A stretch of DNA of 64,000 nt from G963677085 sp963677085 (GTDB taxonomy: Bacteria > Planctomycetota > Planctomycetia > Pirellulales > Thermoguttaceae). Below are positions 1 through 8,074 of the stretch, piece after piece; position 1 is the stretch's first letter; every line of letters begins with the position of its first letter. Both the position numbers and the translations under genes were made by a program. The DNA lies in NCBI GenBank assembly GCA_963677085.2, contig CAXXFH010000004.1, forward strand, positions 2,976,001 through 3,040,000, written 5' to 3'. The notes beneath the pieces were generated by a model. It was given only the letters and a program-made list of their open reading frames with translations, had not been told where the DNA came from and did not search any database.

Positions 1-37
1 GGCCAGCCGGCATTTGGCGAAGGTTTATCCAAACCCG

Positions 38-68
38 GATTCGGCGGGGCTCGCTTTGCCTGTCCTAC
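38..68. repeat. dispersed GC-rich intergenic repeat, copy 1
   Basis: The core CGGCGGGGCTCGCTTTGC recurs around 1288-1320, followed both times by a CCTACG-ending tail. It lies just upstream of the first gene. An open frame runs through it, so the first gene is easily over-extended at its 5' end. Confidence 0.6.
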
Positions 69-109
69 GCTGCCAGATACGAATCCAAGACCATGAAAGG
101 ATGGCAAGA

Positions 110-592
110 ATGGAGCCAGTACGTTTTCGGCGAGGTTTGTTTGGCGCCGTCGTCGGTGCGTGTGTCGTCGCGACACTGTTGTTGATCTTCCACCAACACC
201 GATCATCGTTGCCGGATGTCCAGGGCCAAGATCTCGTCAAAAAGTATCCCAACGAAGAATTCAACGCTTCCATAGTGCAAATACTTGCCCATCGCGACAA
301 GTATCATGGCAAGAAAGTGCGGATTGAAGGATACCTACATGTGGAGTTTGAAGGCACGGCAATCTACTTGTCGAAAGAGGATGCGGAATACGGAATGACG
401 CGAAATGGGTTCTGTGTATCGTTCGACAAGGAATCCGTACCCTACGAAGGTATCGTTGGCCCAGTCCAGTTCGACAGAAAGTATGTGCTTATCGAGGGAA
501 CGTTCAACAAGAACAACATGGGGCATATGAGTAGTTGGCAGGGGGCAATCCAAGGAGTTAATCGAATAATGGAACTGGAAAGACACCCATAG
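110..592 (+). CDS. conserved hypothetical membrane-anchored protein, OB-fold-like
   Basis: Encodes 160 aa from ATG 110. The frame is open from 14, but bases 14-75 are repeat sequence. A GAAAGG Shine-Dalgarno at 95-100 sits nine bases before ATG 110, so I chose that start. Residues about 10-28 form one transmembrane or signal-anchor helix (LFGAVVGACVVATLLLI), putting the rest outside the cytoplasm. The core (YHGKKVRIEGYLHVEFEG, then YLSKEDAEYG) resembles a widespread bacterial hypothetical family that I recall as OB-fold-like. No catalytic motif is visible. Function unknown. Confidence 0.6.
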   Translation: MEPVRFRRGLFGAVVGACVVATLLLIFHQHRSSLPDVQGQDLVKKYPNEEFNASIVQILAHRDKYHGKKVRIEGYLHVEFEGTAIYLSKEDAEYGMTRNGFCVSFDKESVPYEGIVGPVQFDRKYVLIEGTFNKNNMGHMSSWQGAIQGVNRIMELERHP

Positions 593-706
593 GCTTCTGC
601 CAGCCAAGGTCAATGACCTTGTGGAAGATCAACTCGTGGGCCGTCTCAAAGAGTACGGGTTGGCGAGCAGTCCATGGCACCCAGTACCCGGCAAGGAATA
701 CTTGCG

Positions 707-1273
707 ATGCAGGACAACTCAAATAGGCCGGCTGAACAAGCCCTCGATGAGGCATGGTCAACGATCCTTGTGCGCAAGGCGTGGTTTCATCGCGGCATTC
801 GGCTGAGTGTCGTCATTGCGATTATGCTGCTGGCCTGGGATGTGGCGTTCAGCGGATCATGTGTTATGTCGTTGTTGTTCTGCCCGATTTGGTTTCTGGG
901 CAGCATCCTGAAAAACGCGCTCCAGCGGCCTGGTTGGGGACTCGCTCTTTGCAGGATTGCCATTCCCGCCATGACATTGGTACTGGTGCTGGCAAACGAC
1001 GCCTTTCAGCTGAAGGTCGCGGAGGAAAACGCCCAGCGAATCATCGCGGCGTGCGACGAATTTCATGCGGCCAAGGGGAGGTATCCCAAGACCCTTGACG
1101 AACTCGTGCCCGACTATTTGGCGTCCGTCCCACAAGCCAAGTATTGCCTGAGCTTTGGCGAGTTCACGTATTTCAACTCCTCAGGCAGTCCCATGTTGAT
1201 GTGGTGCGTTGTTCCGCCGTACGGACGGAAGCACTTCGATTTCGAGGATCGGCGATGGGGTTACCTCGACTGA
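707..1273 (+). CDS. hypothetical membrane protein with pseudopilin-like C-terminal segment
   Basis: Encodes 188 aa from ATG 707. AGGAA eight bases upstream is the likely ribosome site. The open frame extends upstream to 674, but I prefer the later start. Two hydrophobic helices near residues 30-50 and 75-100 are followed by an extracytoplasmic domain. The stretch CDEFHAAKGRYPKTLDEL is the repeated theme of planctomycete proteins resembling the C-terminal part of type II secretion pseudopilins, but there is no prepilin cleavage motif. The last codons and the stop lie in a 24-bp segment repeated at 1325-1348. Function unknown. Confidence 0.6.
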   Translation: MQDNSNRPAEQALDEAWSTILVRKAWFHRGIRLSVVIAIMLLAWDVAFSGSCVMSLLFCPIWFLGSILKNALQRPGWGLALCRIAIPAMTLVLVLANDAFQLKVAEENAQRIIAACDEFHAAKGRYPKTLDELVPDYLASVPQAKYCLSFGEFTYFNSSGSPMLMWCVVPPYGRKHFDFEDRRWGYLD

Positions 1274-1348
1274 AAGAATCCAAAACCGGCGGGGCTCGCT
1301 TTGCTCGACCCACCCTACGTTACTGGGGTCACCTCGACTGAAAAAATC
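1257..1348. repeat. imperfect 24-bp direct repeats flanking a dispersed repeat
   Basis: Bases 1257-1280 and 1325-1348 are the same 24-mer with two mismatches (GGGGTTACCTCGACTGA versus GGGGTCACCTCGACTGA). The first copy contains the stop codon of the preceding gene. Between them lies copy 2 of the CGGCGGGGCTCGC repeat. The arrangement looks like an insertion with a long duplication of the gene end. Confidence 0.6.
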
Positions 1349-1434
1349 GTAATACTTTACCCAACTGAAGTAGTCGAGAACCTTGGGGTGGTGTATGTGC
1401 GTACATGAATCATGTGAGCACTACATGCACACGG

Positions 1435-1545
1435 ATGAATCTCGACGAAGTACTTGGCCCGTCGCTGACGGAGGAACAAGCACGGGAAATCTACTATCAG
1501 GGCGTCGAGGCAGTTGTCTTGGCGCTTCTGTCCCTGGCACCTTTG
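1435..1545 (+). pseudogene. IS66-family transposase N-terminal fragment
   Basis: About 35 residues (SLTEEQAREIYYQG, then EAVVLALLSLA) match what I remember as the N-terminal start of IS66-type transposases, where this helical region precedes a coiled coil and Pro-rich linker. After this the frame becomes unrelated sequence and ends at 1668. The catalytic DDE domain and a full element are absent. I read it as a decayed insertion-sequence remnant. The match is short. Confidence 0.45.
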
Positions 1546-1613
1546 TCTGTCTCTACGGCGGCATCTCCCCACCATCCCAGCGAGTCAGTTCTCGCCTGGG
1601 CCCCATCGCGAAG

Positions 1614-1665
1614 GGGGTGCCTGTTTGGCTGGCGAGGCGCGCCCCGCCAACCAAACAGGCACCCC
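1614..1665. repeat. 52-bp palindrome with two mismatches
   Basis: The arms pair from 1614/1665 to 1639/1640 with only 1629/1650 and 1635/1644 unpaired, so the RNA or single-stranded DNA would form a very stable hairpin. The arms start GGGGTGCC and end GGCACCCC, linking it to the GGGTGCC-bounded palindromes elsewhere in this window. No T-tract follows, so it is not a typical intrinsic terminator. Confidence 0.75.
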
Positions 1666-2048
1666 TGATCCCCCAGTCCCTACGGCTTAGACTCTGTGCC
1701 ATGGGGAAAATCGAATTTCCTATCCCTTTTTTTTCTCCAATTTCCGTGTCTACCGTCTATTTGTAAATGGGGGCATGGATTCGGCACAGTCGGTGTCGGG
1801 TGTTATCGCGTCGTGCGCGGTGTTCTGCTCCGAATCCGAGATTCCTCCGTGGTGGTTTTCGGGCATGATCGCTTCCGTCGTAGTTGATGGTTGAACCAAG
1901 CCGCTGCGCACAGCGCTTTTCTGGTGTTGTTGTAGATTGGCGTTTTGGCCGTTTATGCGACGGTGTCGGCGGTCGGGTTGGCCGAGCGTTTATCGTAACA
2001 CATCATCAATTACACTTTGCCGGTCCTTTTTTTGGAGAAGCTACTGAC

Positions 2049-2957
2049 ATGAAGCGAACTACCAAGACGAAACGACGACCGCTGCCGGCGATCCTGGCAG
2101 CCATTGCCTGGGCCTTGTTGTTATGGCCCTCCGCCGCGGAACTGCGGGCTGAAACGTTGCGTTACGAAAACCAGTTTGAATACTACGTCAACAGCCCGTC
2201 GACGGCCTACACGGTCGGCGATCTGATCGGCCAGGATGACTGGGGAAAGGGACAGTGGAGCGGAACGCTGTCGGATGCGGACGTGGTTGCGGAAGGCGGG
2301 AACAAGTTCGCGCGGCTCACGACCGGCGACACGAGCGGCTCAACGAATCGGTACACGAACGTCTGGCAGAATGCGGGTGCGGTGCTGGATGCCGGAACCG
2401 TCGTGTTTACTGCCGATGCCCGTTATAACAACGCCTCCACCACGGGATATTGCGGCTTCTACCTGGGCGATCAGGATATGGATTTGGTGCCCAGCTCGCC
2501 GACGGGCTACTCGTCCACATCCACCTTCGGCTTCCGCTACGGCAAATTCTGGGCCCGCGATGGAAATGGGGATGAGACTTGGACTGACGACTTGTCCGAA
2601 GAGTCATTTGTCGTTGGCACGTGGTATACCTTTCAGGCGACCGTCTACCTTACCGACCCCGACAGCGCCGGACCGAAAGAGGCGAATACCTACGACTTGT
2701 TGGTTCTTGATCGCAATACGGGCAACGTGGTGACCAGCTTCTCCGGTCTCGGCTTCCGGACCGATGATACGGACATCTCACGCGTTGGACTATACACGCG
2801 GGGCGACTCGGAGGATTGGGGCAGCACGGGCGCCTGTTCTTGGAACGCCGATAACATGAGTCTGACCCTCGTGCCCGAGCCGGCCTCGATTGCGTTATGG
2901 CTGGGCGGGCTGCTCGCGTTTTGTCTGTTCCGGCCGCTCGGAAAGCGGAATCAGTGA
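2049..2957 (+). CDS. PEP-CTERM secreted protein, jelly-roll-like
   Basis: Encodes 302 aa from ATG 2049, with GGAG about ten bases upstream. The frame is open from 1884, but that part looks non-coding. An N-terminal signal peptide (basic KRTTKTKRR, then a hydrophobic run ending near AAELRAE) exports it. The C-terminus has the PEP-CTERM sorting tail: VPEPASIALW, a hydrophobic helix and a basic end (GKRNQ), so it should be processed by an exosortase and kept at the cell surface. The body is beta-rich, with a GTWYTFQATVYL segment typical of LamG or concanavalin-like folds. Substrate unknown. Confidence 0.75.
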   Translation: MKRTTKTKRRPLPAILAAIAWALLLWPSAAELRAETLRYENQFEYYVNSPSTAYTVGDLIGQDDWGKGQWSGTLSDADVVAEGGNKFARLTTGDTSGSTNRYTNVWQNAGAVLDAGTVVFTADARYNNASTTGYCGFYLGDQDMDLVPSSPTGYSSTSTFGFRYGKFWARDGNGDETWTDDLSEESFVVGTWYTFQATVYLTDPDSAGPKEANTYDLLVLDRNTGNVVTSFSGLGFRTDDTDISRVGLYTRGDSEDWGSTGACSWNADNMSLTLVPEPASIALWLGGLLAFCLFRPLGKRNQ

Positions 2958-3299
2958 CGGCCGAAGAATAGCAGTCCGGAGATCAAGCCTTTGCAGGAGG
3001 CGACTCCCGTCGCCAATCAGACTTGGCTCCGTTGGAGGACGAAGTGGATATCCGCAACGAGCGCGGTCCCCGGCGCGTGAACAGTCGCCGAATGTGAATG
3101 ATGAATAGTCCCATGAGCGCCTTCGATCGCCGTCAGCCACAATCACGGCGAGGCGAAAATGTCCACGTTCCGAAAGCCCTCCGGCCAGTACGAAGTGGTC
3201 GGCGTCGTCGAACCGGACCCCAACTGGCGGAAGATAAGGAAAAAACCTTGATGTACATCCGTAATGAAAAAGGCATGATTTGTTTCAGGACGATTTGCA
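2958..3299. other. intergenic stretch carrying an AT-content boundary
   Basis: The first ~270 bases are GC-rich like the rest of the genome. From about 3231 the sequence abruptly becomes AT-rich and stays so through most of the next gene. A short Gfo/Idh-like reading frame ends exactly across this boundary (3159-3251). Confidence 0.6.
3159..3251 (+). pseudogene. possible N-terminal remnant of a Gfo/Idh/MocA-type oxidoreductase
   Basis: A 30-codon frame from ATG 3159 contains YEVVGVVEPDPNWRK, which resembles the first Rossmann strand region of planctomycete Gfo/Idh/MocA oxidoreductases. It stops at 3251, within the AT-rich segment. The similarity is short and from memory. If right, the host gene was cut when the AT-rich segment arrived. 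Confidence 0.35.
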
Positions 3300-4835
3300 A
3301 TGAAAGTATTTGGATTATTGATGACATTTTTACTCTTGATGAATTTCTGCGCAATACAAGCGATAGGATGTACAGGAGGTGTGGCAATTCATGATGCCAC
3401 CTTCGATGGAAGACCTGTATTATGGCAAGTTATGGACTATGCGAGTGGTCATAGCCTGCTATGGAAATATAAAGACTCTAAAGAAGAGGTGTTGTATTAT
3501 GGATTAGGTGCGGGATCAACGGCTCATTCCTTAAATTCACATGGACTTGCCAGAGGGGTTAATGAACAAAAAACTTTGGATTATGACGGTGATGGGGCAT
3601 GGAATCCTTTAAGAGATAATATTGACAGAGGATGTACATCAATAGCAGATGTTAGAAACATACTAGAGACTAAAAATTATGGCGGCGGCAAATCGTACCC
3701 TTTTATCGATGCAACAGGTGAAGGAACGATGTTTGAGGTCGCAGATAATGATTATTGGGAATACTATCCTACGAATCCTTCACGGCTGAACAATCCGGAC
3801 TATGATTATTCCTCTCCCAATAATTTCGTGGTTAGAGCAAACATGCCATTCCAAAATAGCAGCCACCAAGAAATGGAGTCAGTTATAGATGGCTGGAATA
3901 ATGAATCAACACGCCGGCACAGATATGCCAGAGCGGAAATGGCGGGGAAAATAAATGATGCTGACAAGCTGACTCCGAGAGAATTATTTGAAATATGCCG
4001 TCATGGAAATCCGGGCATCAATGATGATCTTGGTGTGATATGCGAGGCAAGGTCGAAAGTAGCAACTGTTTATTTAGGAATCAAGAATGGTGAAAACCCG
4101 GCATTTACGACAGCATTATATGCAATGGGAATACCGGATTATTCAATTTTCATTCCTGCTTGGTGTAAGCTTACCAGCGGTGATTTGAGCAAGTGTGTGA
4201 AATCCGCCGACCCTACGATTTATTCCGCAGTCCGGGAGTTATTTGATAAGAATAAAAATGATGGCAATGGGCTGGATTCTTCTGATGACGAGTTTGTGCG
4301 GGAGGCTTTTAATCTCGTAGAGGAGAATATTATTGAGGGTGTCTTAAGCGCAAGAGATAAATGGCTAAACAGAGGGGATACTGATAATTATTACGAAGAC
4401 ATGAAAAGACTGCATGGCCTTTCGTGCGACGCGGCATACTGGACTATTAGTTCAGCTTGTCATACCGTTGATTTTGGCGCCAGAACCATGAATGAACCAC
4501 CCTCAATAAGTTCCTTGGCTCCAGATATACATGGATTGAATATAGGGTTTAATTGCAGTGCCTCGGATATGGACGGATTGCAAAGTATAGAATGGGATTT
4601 TGGCGATGGTTCAACAGTGACAGGAACCCTAACTCCATCACACACTTATACTCAAGCCGGCACCTACCTTGTGTCGTGTTATGTTGAAGATGGCAATACT
4701 CATAAAGCTGCGAATGTAAGATTCGAATATGTCGCAGTCTCGTCGGTCCCCGAACCCAGTGTGATGGTTTTGGCCGGGACTGCTTTGATTGGCGTCGCTA
4801 TTGCGGCCCTGTACAGAGTTTTGCGTCAGGGGTGA
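3300..4835 (+). CDS. secreted Ntn-hydrolase-like amidase with PKD domain and PEP-CTERM anchor; AT-rich
   Basis: Encodes 511 aa. Residues 1-23 are a signal peptide. It is followed directly by Cys24 in GCTGGVAIHDATFDGRPVLW, resembling the start of peptidase C45/linear-amide Ntn hydrolases, in which an exposed N-terminal Cys is the nucleophile. Cleavage immediately before Cys24 would create it. Residues ~25-380 form the putative hydrolase, ~400-480 a PKD-like domain (WDFGDGSTVTG then HTYTQAGTYLVSCYV), and 482-511 a PEP-CTERM tail (VPEPSVMVLAG). Codons are strongly AT-biased, unlike all neighbours, but the last ~100 bases (the sorting tail) are GC-rich. I infer horizontal acquisition with a host-type sorting tail. 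The substrate cannot be read; penicillin-, acyl-homoserine- or bile-type amides are all possible. Confidence 0.65.
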   Translation: MKVFGLLMTFLLLMNFCAIQAIGCTGGVAIHDATFDGRPVLWQVMDYASGHSLLWKYKDSKEEVLYYGLGAGSTAHSLNSHGLARGVNEQKTLDYDGDGAWNPLRDNIDRGCTSIADVRNILETKNYGGGKSYPFIDATGEGTMFEVADNDYWEYYPTNPSRLNNPDYDYSSPNNFVVRANMPFQNSSHQEMESVIDGWNNESTRRHRYARAEMAGKINDADKLTPRELFEICRHGNPGINDDLGVICEARSKVATVYLGIKNGENPAFTTALYAMGIPDYSIFIPAWCKLTSGDLSKCVKSADPTIYSAVRELFDKNKNDGNGLDSSDDEFVREAFNLVEENIIEGVLSARDKWLNRGDTDNYYEDMKRLHGLSCDAAYWTISSACHTVDFGARTMNEPPSISSLAPDIHGLNIGFNCSASDMDGLQSIEWDFGDGSTVTGTLTPSHTYTQAGTYLVSCYVEDGNTHKAANVRFEYVAVSSVPEPSVMVLAGTALIGVAIAALYRVLRQG

Positions 4836-4894
4836 GTTGGTACGGGATTAGCTCAGATCTTTTGGCATGCGGTCTTGGTACATGATGGCCAAAC

Positions 4895-5639
4895 AAAGGG
4901 GACATTCTACTTTTCTCTTGCCGTCGGGGAGGGAATCGGGTATATTTCGGGCATGCCTAGAACCGCAAGAGCCTCTGTCGGCGAGATGTGTTATCATGTT
5001 TTGAGCCGTGGCAACGGTTGCGACGACGTCTTTCACGAGCCGGACGACTACGCGGCGTTTTTGAAACTGCTGGGCGAGGCGAGTGAACGCGTGCCGATGC
5101 GGTTGTTGGCCTATTGCCTGCTGCCCAACCATTTTCACTTGGTAGTCTGGACGCATGAAGACGGTGACCTGGGTCGATGGATGCAGTGGCTGATGACTTC
5201 GCACGTGCGTCGTTATCATCGGTATTACCAGTCCAGCGGTCATGTGTGGCAAGGGCGATTCAAGGCGTTCCCGATCGAGGGCGACGACCATCTATTGACC
5301 GTGATGCGCTATGTTGAACGCAATCCGGTGCGGGCGAAAACGATCCCGATCCGCAAGGCCCAGCGTTGGCCATGGTCTTCGATCGGCAACCCGCCGGCCG
5401 ACGTCGAGCGCCCCGTGCTCACTCCCAGCCCCGTTGCCCGGGGAAAAGACTGGCTGCAATGGGTGAACGAACCGCAAACCGAGTCGGAGTTGAAGGCGTT
5501 GCGCGAGAGTATCGCCCGCGGGCGCCCTTTCGGTTCGGACTTGTGGCAACGCCGCACGGCCCAACGCCTGGGGTTGGAATCGTCGTTACGATCGAGAGGG
5601 CGGCCAAGGAAGGTCGCGGAAAAGTAGAATGTCCCCTTT
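4895..5639 (+). mobile_element. RAYT transposon unit flanked by 21-bp perfect inverted repeats
   Basis: Bases 4895-4915 and 5619-5639 are perfect inverted copies of a 21-mer with core GGGGACATTCTACTTTTC. They bracket the Y1 transposase gene. The right copy contains the stop codon of the transposase, so the repeat serves as both coding end and element end. The right end lies only six bases from the last base of the convergent gene at 5645. This is the layout of REP-associated tyrosine transposases with their REP-type ends. Confidence 0.8.
4953..5627 (+). CDS. REP-associated tyrosine transposase (Y1_Tnp family)
   Basis: Encodes 224 aa from ATG 4953 (MPRTARASVG). The upstream frame to 4875 runs through the inverted repeat and was not used. 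The protein has the HUH-type pattern LLPNHFHLVVWT (HxH metal site) and the catalytic Tyr in MRYVERNPVRA, plus YHVLSRGN near the start, all typical of TnpA-REP/RAYT proteins. Such enzymes cut and join single-stranded DNA at REP hairpins. The length is normal and the frame intact, so it may be functional. Confidence 0.85.
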   Translation: MPRTARASVGEMCYHVLSRGNGCDDVFHEPDDYAAFLKLLGEASERVPMRLLAYCLLPNHFHLVVWTHEDGDLGRWMQWLMTSHVRRYHRYYQSSGHVWQGRFKAFPIEGDDHLLTVMRYVERNPVRAKTIPIRKAQRWPWSSIGNPPADVERPVLTPSPVARGKDWLQWVNEPQTESELKALRESIARGRPFGSDLWQRRTAQRLGLESSLRSRGRPRKVAEK

Positions 5640-5644
5640 TCCAC

Positions 5645-7048
5645 CTAATCCGTCTCTTCTTCGACTAAATAAAGATTCCCTTCCTTCAACCCCAGGTAGT
5701 GAAACTTTTTCTGGGCGTCGAAGATCAGTCGGGCGTCGGGTACGGTCCAGATGGCTTCGTAGCGATGGGCCGCTTCCTGGTCGTCGATTACGGTGAACGC
5801 CTCCGTGTCTTTCGTGGCGGCGTAGACGTAGTGGCGGCCGTCGGGCGTGAACGTTAGGTAGCCGACCATGTCGTAGCGCGGCTTGCGGACCGCGTCGACC
5901 ACGACGAACGACGCCCGGCCGCTTCGCGCGACGTAGCCCAACCGGCTGCCGCCGGGCGTGAAGACCAGCGTGCCCCCGCCCACCCGATCGAACACGCGCC
6001 CGTCGCGGTCGTCGAGTACGACCATCTCGGCGGTGCCGACCTGGGAGATATAGGCCAGGTGCTTGCTGTCGGGACTGAAGAGCATTTGCGAAATGCCGTC
6101 GAACGCGCGGCCTTGTTCGCCATCGACGACCGCGTGCCATCGGCCTTCGGCCATCGCGGCGTAGGCCAGTCGGGCGCCGTCGGGGCTGAACTGAAGCGAG
6201 TCCTCGCCGACGGCGTCGTAGGCCGCCTGGGGCTTGCCGTCGACGATCACGCGCCACTTGCCGTCTTCCATGGCCGCGTAGGCAACGTGTTGGCCGTCGG
6301 CACTAAAGGCCAGATTGCCGAGGTTTTCGTAGAGCTTCTGCGGCTTGCCGTCGACGACCGCGCACCATTGTTTGTCGATCAGGGCGGCAAAGCCCAGGTG
6401 TTTGCTGTCGGCACTGAACTGCAAGCCGGTAAGCGTTCCGAGGAAATCGTAGGGGCCATACTGCTGGGCGTCGTGGACGACGTACCACTTCTCGCCCTTG
6501 CACATCCCGTAGGCGATTTGCTGGCTGTCGGGGCTGAAGACGATCTGGCCCTCGAAAACGCGATCGTAAGCCTCGCTGGGCCCGCCCGGCAGTTGGATGA
6601 CCTGGACCTTTTCACCCCCGGCCGGTAGGGCAACATAGGCCAGACGTTTGCTGTTGGGGCTGAACGTGGGGCGGCCGATCTTGGCACAGCCGGGTTGCTC
6701 GCGACCGTTGACCACGATATGCCACTGGTTGTTTTCCCGGGCGGCGTAGGCATACCATTGGCTGTCGGGGCTGAAAGTCAGCGCACCGACGCGATCGTAG
6801 GCCTTGCCTTGTTGTCCGTCGATCACGGCGGCCCGCTGTTGTCCGGCTTGGACAAGGTAGGCAATGCGTCGGCCGTCGGGGCTGATGACCGTCGAGTCGT
6901 AGGCCTCGGGCGGCATCGGGCAGAGAAGCTTTTCGGTGTATTGCCGTTTGACCGTAGTTTGGGCCGTCGCCGTGCCCGCGAGCAGACAGCCCAACACGAC
7001 CGTCCATGCGAAGGTGGATGCCCAACGGTGTGAAGAAAGGATGTTCAT
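5645..7048 (-). CDS. secreted TolB/PD40-type beta-propeller protein
   Basis: Encodes 467 aa with a signal peptide (hydrophobic WTVVLGCLLAGTATAQ). The mature part is built of about ten repeats of the kind FSPDSQQIAYGM...KWYVVxDGxxxxxYDxV, close to PD40/TolB-like propeller blades. Each blade ends with a fixed YD or FD pair. No catalytic residues are apparent. It is probably a periplasmic or surface beta-propeller for protein binding. It runs toward the RAYT element and ends almost against that element's inverted repeat. Confidence 0.7.
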   Translation of the reverse strand: MNILSSHRWASTFAWTVVLGCLLAGTATAQTTVKRQYTEKLLCPMPPEAYDSTVISPDGRRIAYLVQAGQQRAAVIDGQQGKAYDRVGALTFSPDSQWYAYAARENNQWHIVVNGREQPGCAKIGRPTFSPNSKRLAYVALPAGGEKVQVIQLPGGPSEAYDRVFEGQIVFSPDSQQIAYGMCKGEKWYVVHDAQQYGPYDFLGTLTGLQFSADSKHLGFAALIDKQWCAVVDGKPQKLYENLGNLAFSADGQHVAYAAMEDGKWRVIVDGKPQAAYDAVGEDSLQFSPDGARLAYAAMAEGRWHAVVDGEQGRAFDGISQMLFSPDSKHLAYISQVGTAEMVVLDDRDGRVFDRVGGGTLVFTPGGSRLGYVARSGRASFVVVDAVRKPRYDMVGYLTFTPDGRHYVYAATKDTEAFTVIDDQEAAHRYEAIWTVPDARLIFDAQKKFHYLGLKEGNLYLVEEETD

Positions 7049-7163
7049 GGTGTTGGTCTTTGCTGGGGCTACTTTTGTTATTCAGACGGCGAAGGAAACA
7101 TGGAACTCGGAAGGGCGACGGGGCGAAGCCGCGAGCGGCGTTCGAATCCCAAATCATAAACCT

Positions 7164-7688
7164 TCAGTTTCCATACCGATTAAACCATGCACGGCGGTCG
7201 AACGGTAGTTTCTCCTTCTGGACGCCCTCTTCCACCGGTACACCGATCGGCAGGAGGATGCGGATCGATTGGTCGTCGGGCACCCCGAGAGTTGCGGCGA
7301 TGCGGGCGGCCTTTTCCTCGACGCGCAGCACCCCGTCGAGCCACACCGTCGCATAGCCCAGGGCCGTGATCGCCAACAGCATGTTTTCCACGGCCGCCGC
7401 GCAGTCTTCGACGCCGAACGACCAGTCGCCTAGAATGGGGCGCGGGTTCACCACGCAGGCAATCATCGCCTTGGCCGTTTCGCACACAGGCCGCGCGACG
7501 ATTTCCGCGATTTGAGCGAGCACTGCCGGATCGTCGACAATGACGAACGATACGACCTGCTCGTTTTTGGCCGAAGGCGCGTGAATGCCCGCTTCGACGA
7601 TCTTCACCAGATCGTCGCGTGATACGGGCGCGTCGGTGAAGGCGCCACGATAGCTGTGACGGCGCTGGATGGCTTCGAACAATTCCAT
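7164..7688 (-). CDS. nitroreductase-family protein
   Basis: Encodes 174 aa from ATG 7688 (MELFEAIQRRHSYRGAF). The frame extends upstream to 7730, but the conserved family start is at 7688. RRHSYR with the following AGIHAPSAKNEQ is the FMN-binding start of the nitroreductase fold. DCAAAVENMLLAITALGY and a C-terminal LPIGVP match later conserved blocks. Enzymes of this fold use FMN and NAD(P)H to reduce nitro, quinone or flavin substrates, and the specific substrate cannot be told. It is cytoplasmic. No operon partner is visible. Confidence 0.8.
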   Translation of the reverse strand: MELFEAIQRRHSYRGAFTDAPVSRDDLVKIVEAGIHAPSAKNEQVVSFVIVDDPAVLAQIAEIVARPVCETAKAMIACVVNPRPILGDWSFGVEDCAAAVENMLLAITALGYATVWLDGVLRVEEKAARIAATLGVPDDQSIRILLPIGVPVEEGVQKEKLPFDRRAWFNRYGN

Positions 7689-7738
7689 GGTGCTTGTCTC
7701 AATGCGGTTTCGGTCAAAAGGCCGCGACATTTCTTCCT

Positions 7739-7764
7739 GGTTCCCAAGCTCCAGCTTGGGAACC
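7739..7764. repeat. GTTCCCAAGC palindrome, copy 1
   Basis: A 26-bp palindrome (GGTTCCCAAGC ... GCTTGGGAACC). Further copies lie at 8019-8044 and 19166-19189 with the same outer arms and varying centres (TCCA, CGGA, CCCA). Confidence 0.8.
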
Positions 7765-7793
7765 CACTTTCCAGAAGTTCTGCTTCGAGGAAT

Positions 7794-7947
7794 CTAGTGC
7801 TGCGTCAAGGTTGCGAATTGGCGTACCACTGCTGGCTTGTCCAGCAGTGATCGGAAGTGACCAAAGGGTCTGCACTGCTGGACAAGCCAGCAGTGGCGGC
7901 CACAGTTGTTGCCTCAACCCCTAAATCAAATCTGGACAAAGCACTAG
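7794..7947. repeat. MITE-like element, CTAGTGC family, copy 1
   Basis: A 154-bp element bounded by CTAGTGCTGCGTCAAGG on the left and the inverse of CTAGTGCTTTGTCCAGAT on the right. Inside are two facing copies of an ACTGCTGGCTTGTCCAGCAGT-like palindromic word. It has no coding capacity. Confidence 0.6.
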
Positions 7948-8018
7948 TTGTTTTATGCCAGGCAGAACTGAAACCAATGCGAAACGTGGCGTTAACGAAG
8001 CAGAGCTTCGTGGAGGCT

Positions 8019-8044
8019 CGTTCCCAAGCCGGAGCTTGGGAACG
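8019..8044. repeat. GTTCCCAAGC palindrome, copy 2
   Basis: A 26-bp palindrome with arms CGTTCCCAAGC/GCTTGGGAACG, just beyond the stop of the next minus-strand gene. Confidence 0.8.
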
Positions 8045-8074
8045 AGTGTAAAACTTCCTGGCGACAAAACTGGG

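Larger units (their letters stand above)
1274..2048. other. gene-poor interval with repeat, IS66 remnant and palindrome
   Basis: This 775-base gap holds the direct-repeat structure at 1257-1348, a transposase fragment at 1435-1545 and a 52-bp palindrome at 1614-1665. The last ~300 bases are probably the 5' region of the PEP-CTERM gene at 2049. No intact gene is supported. Confidence 0.6.
7689..8074. other. repeat-filled gap
   Basis: Contains two GTTCCCAAGC palindromes (7739-7764 and 8019-8044) and a 154-bp MITE-like element (7794-7947). Nothing here looks coding. Confidence 0.7.

Noticed and set aside
7138..7155. GTTCGAATCCC, as in a tRNA T-loop
   Set aside because: No matching acceptor stem or anticodon arm lies upstream, and the region is the end of a minus-strand gene's upstream gap.
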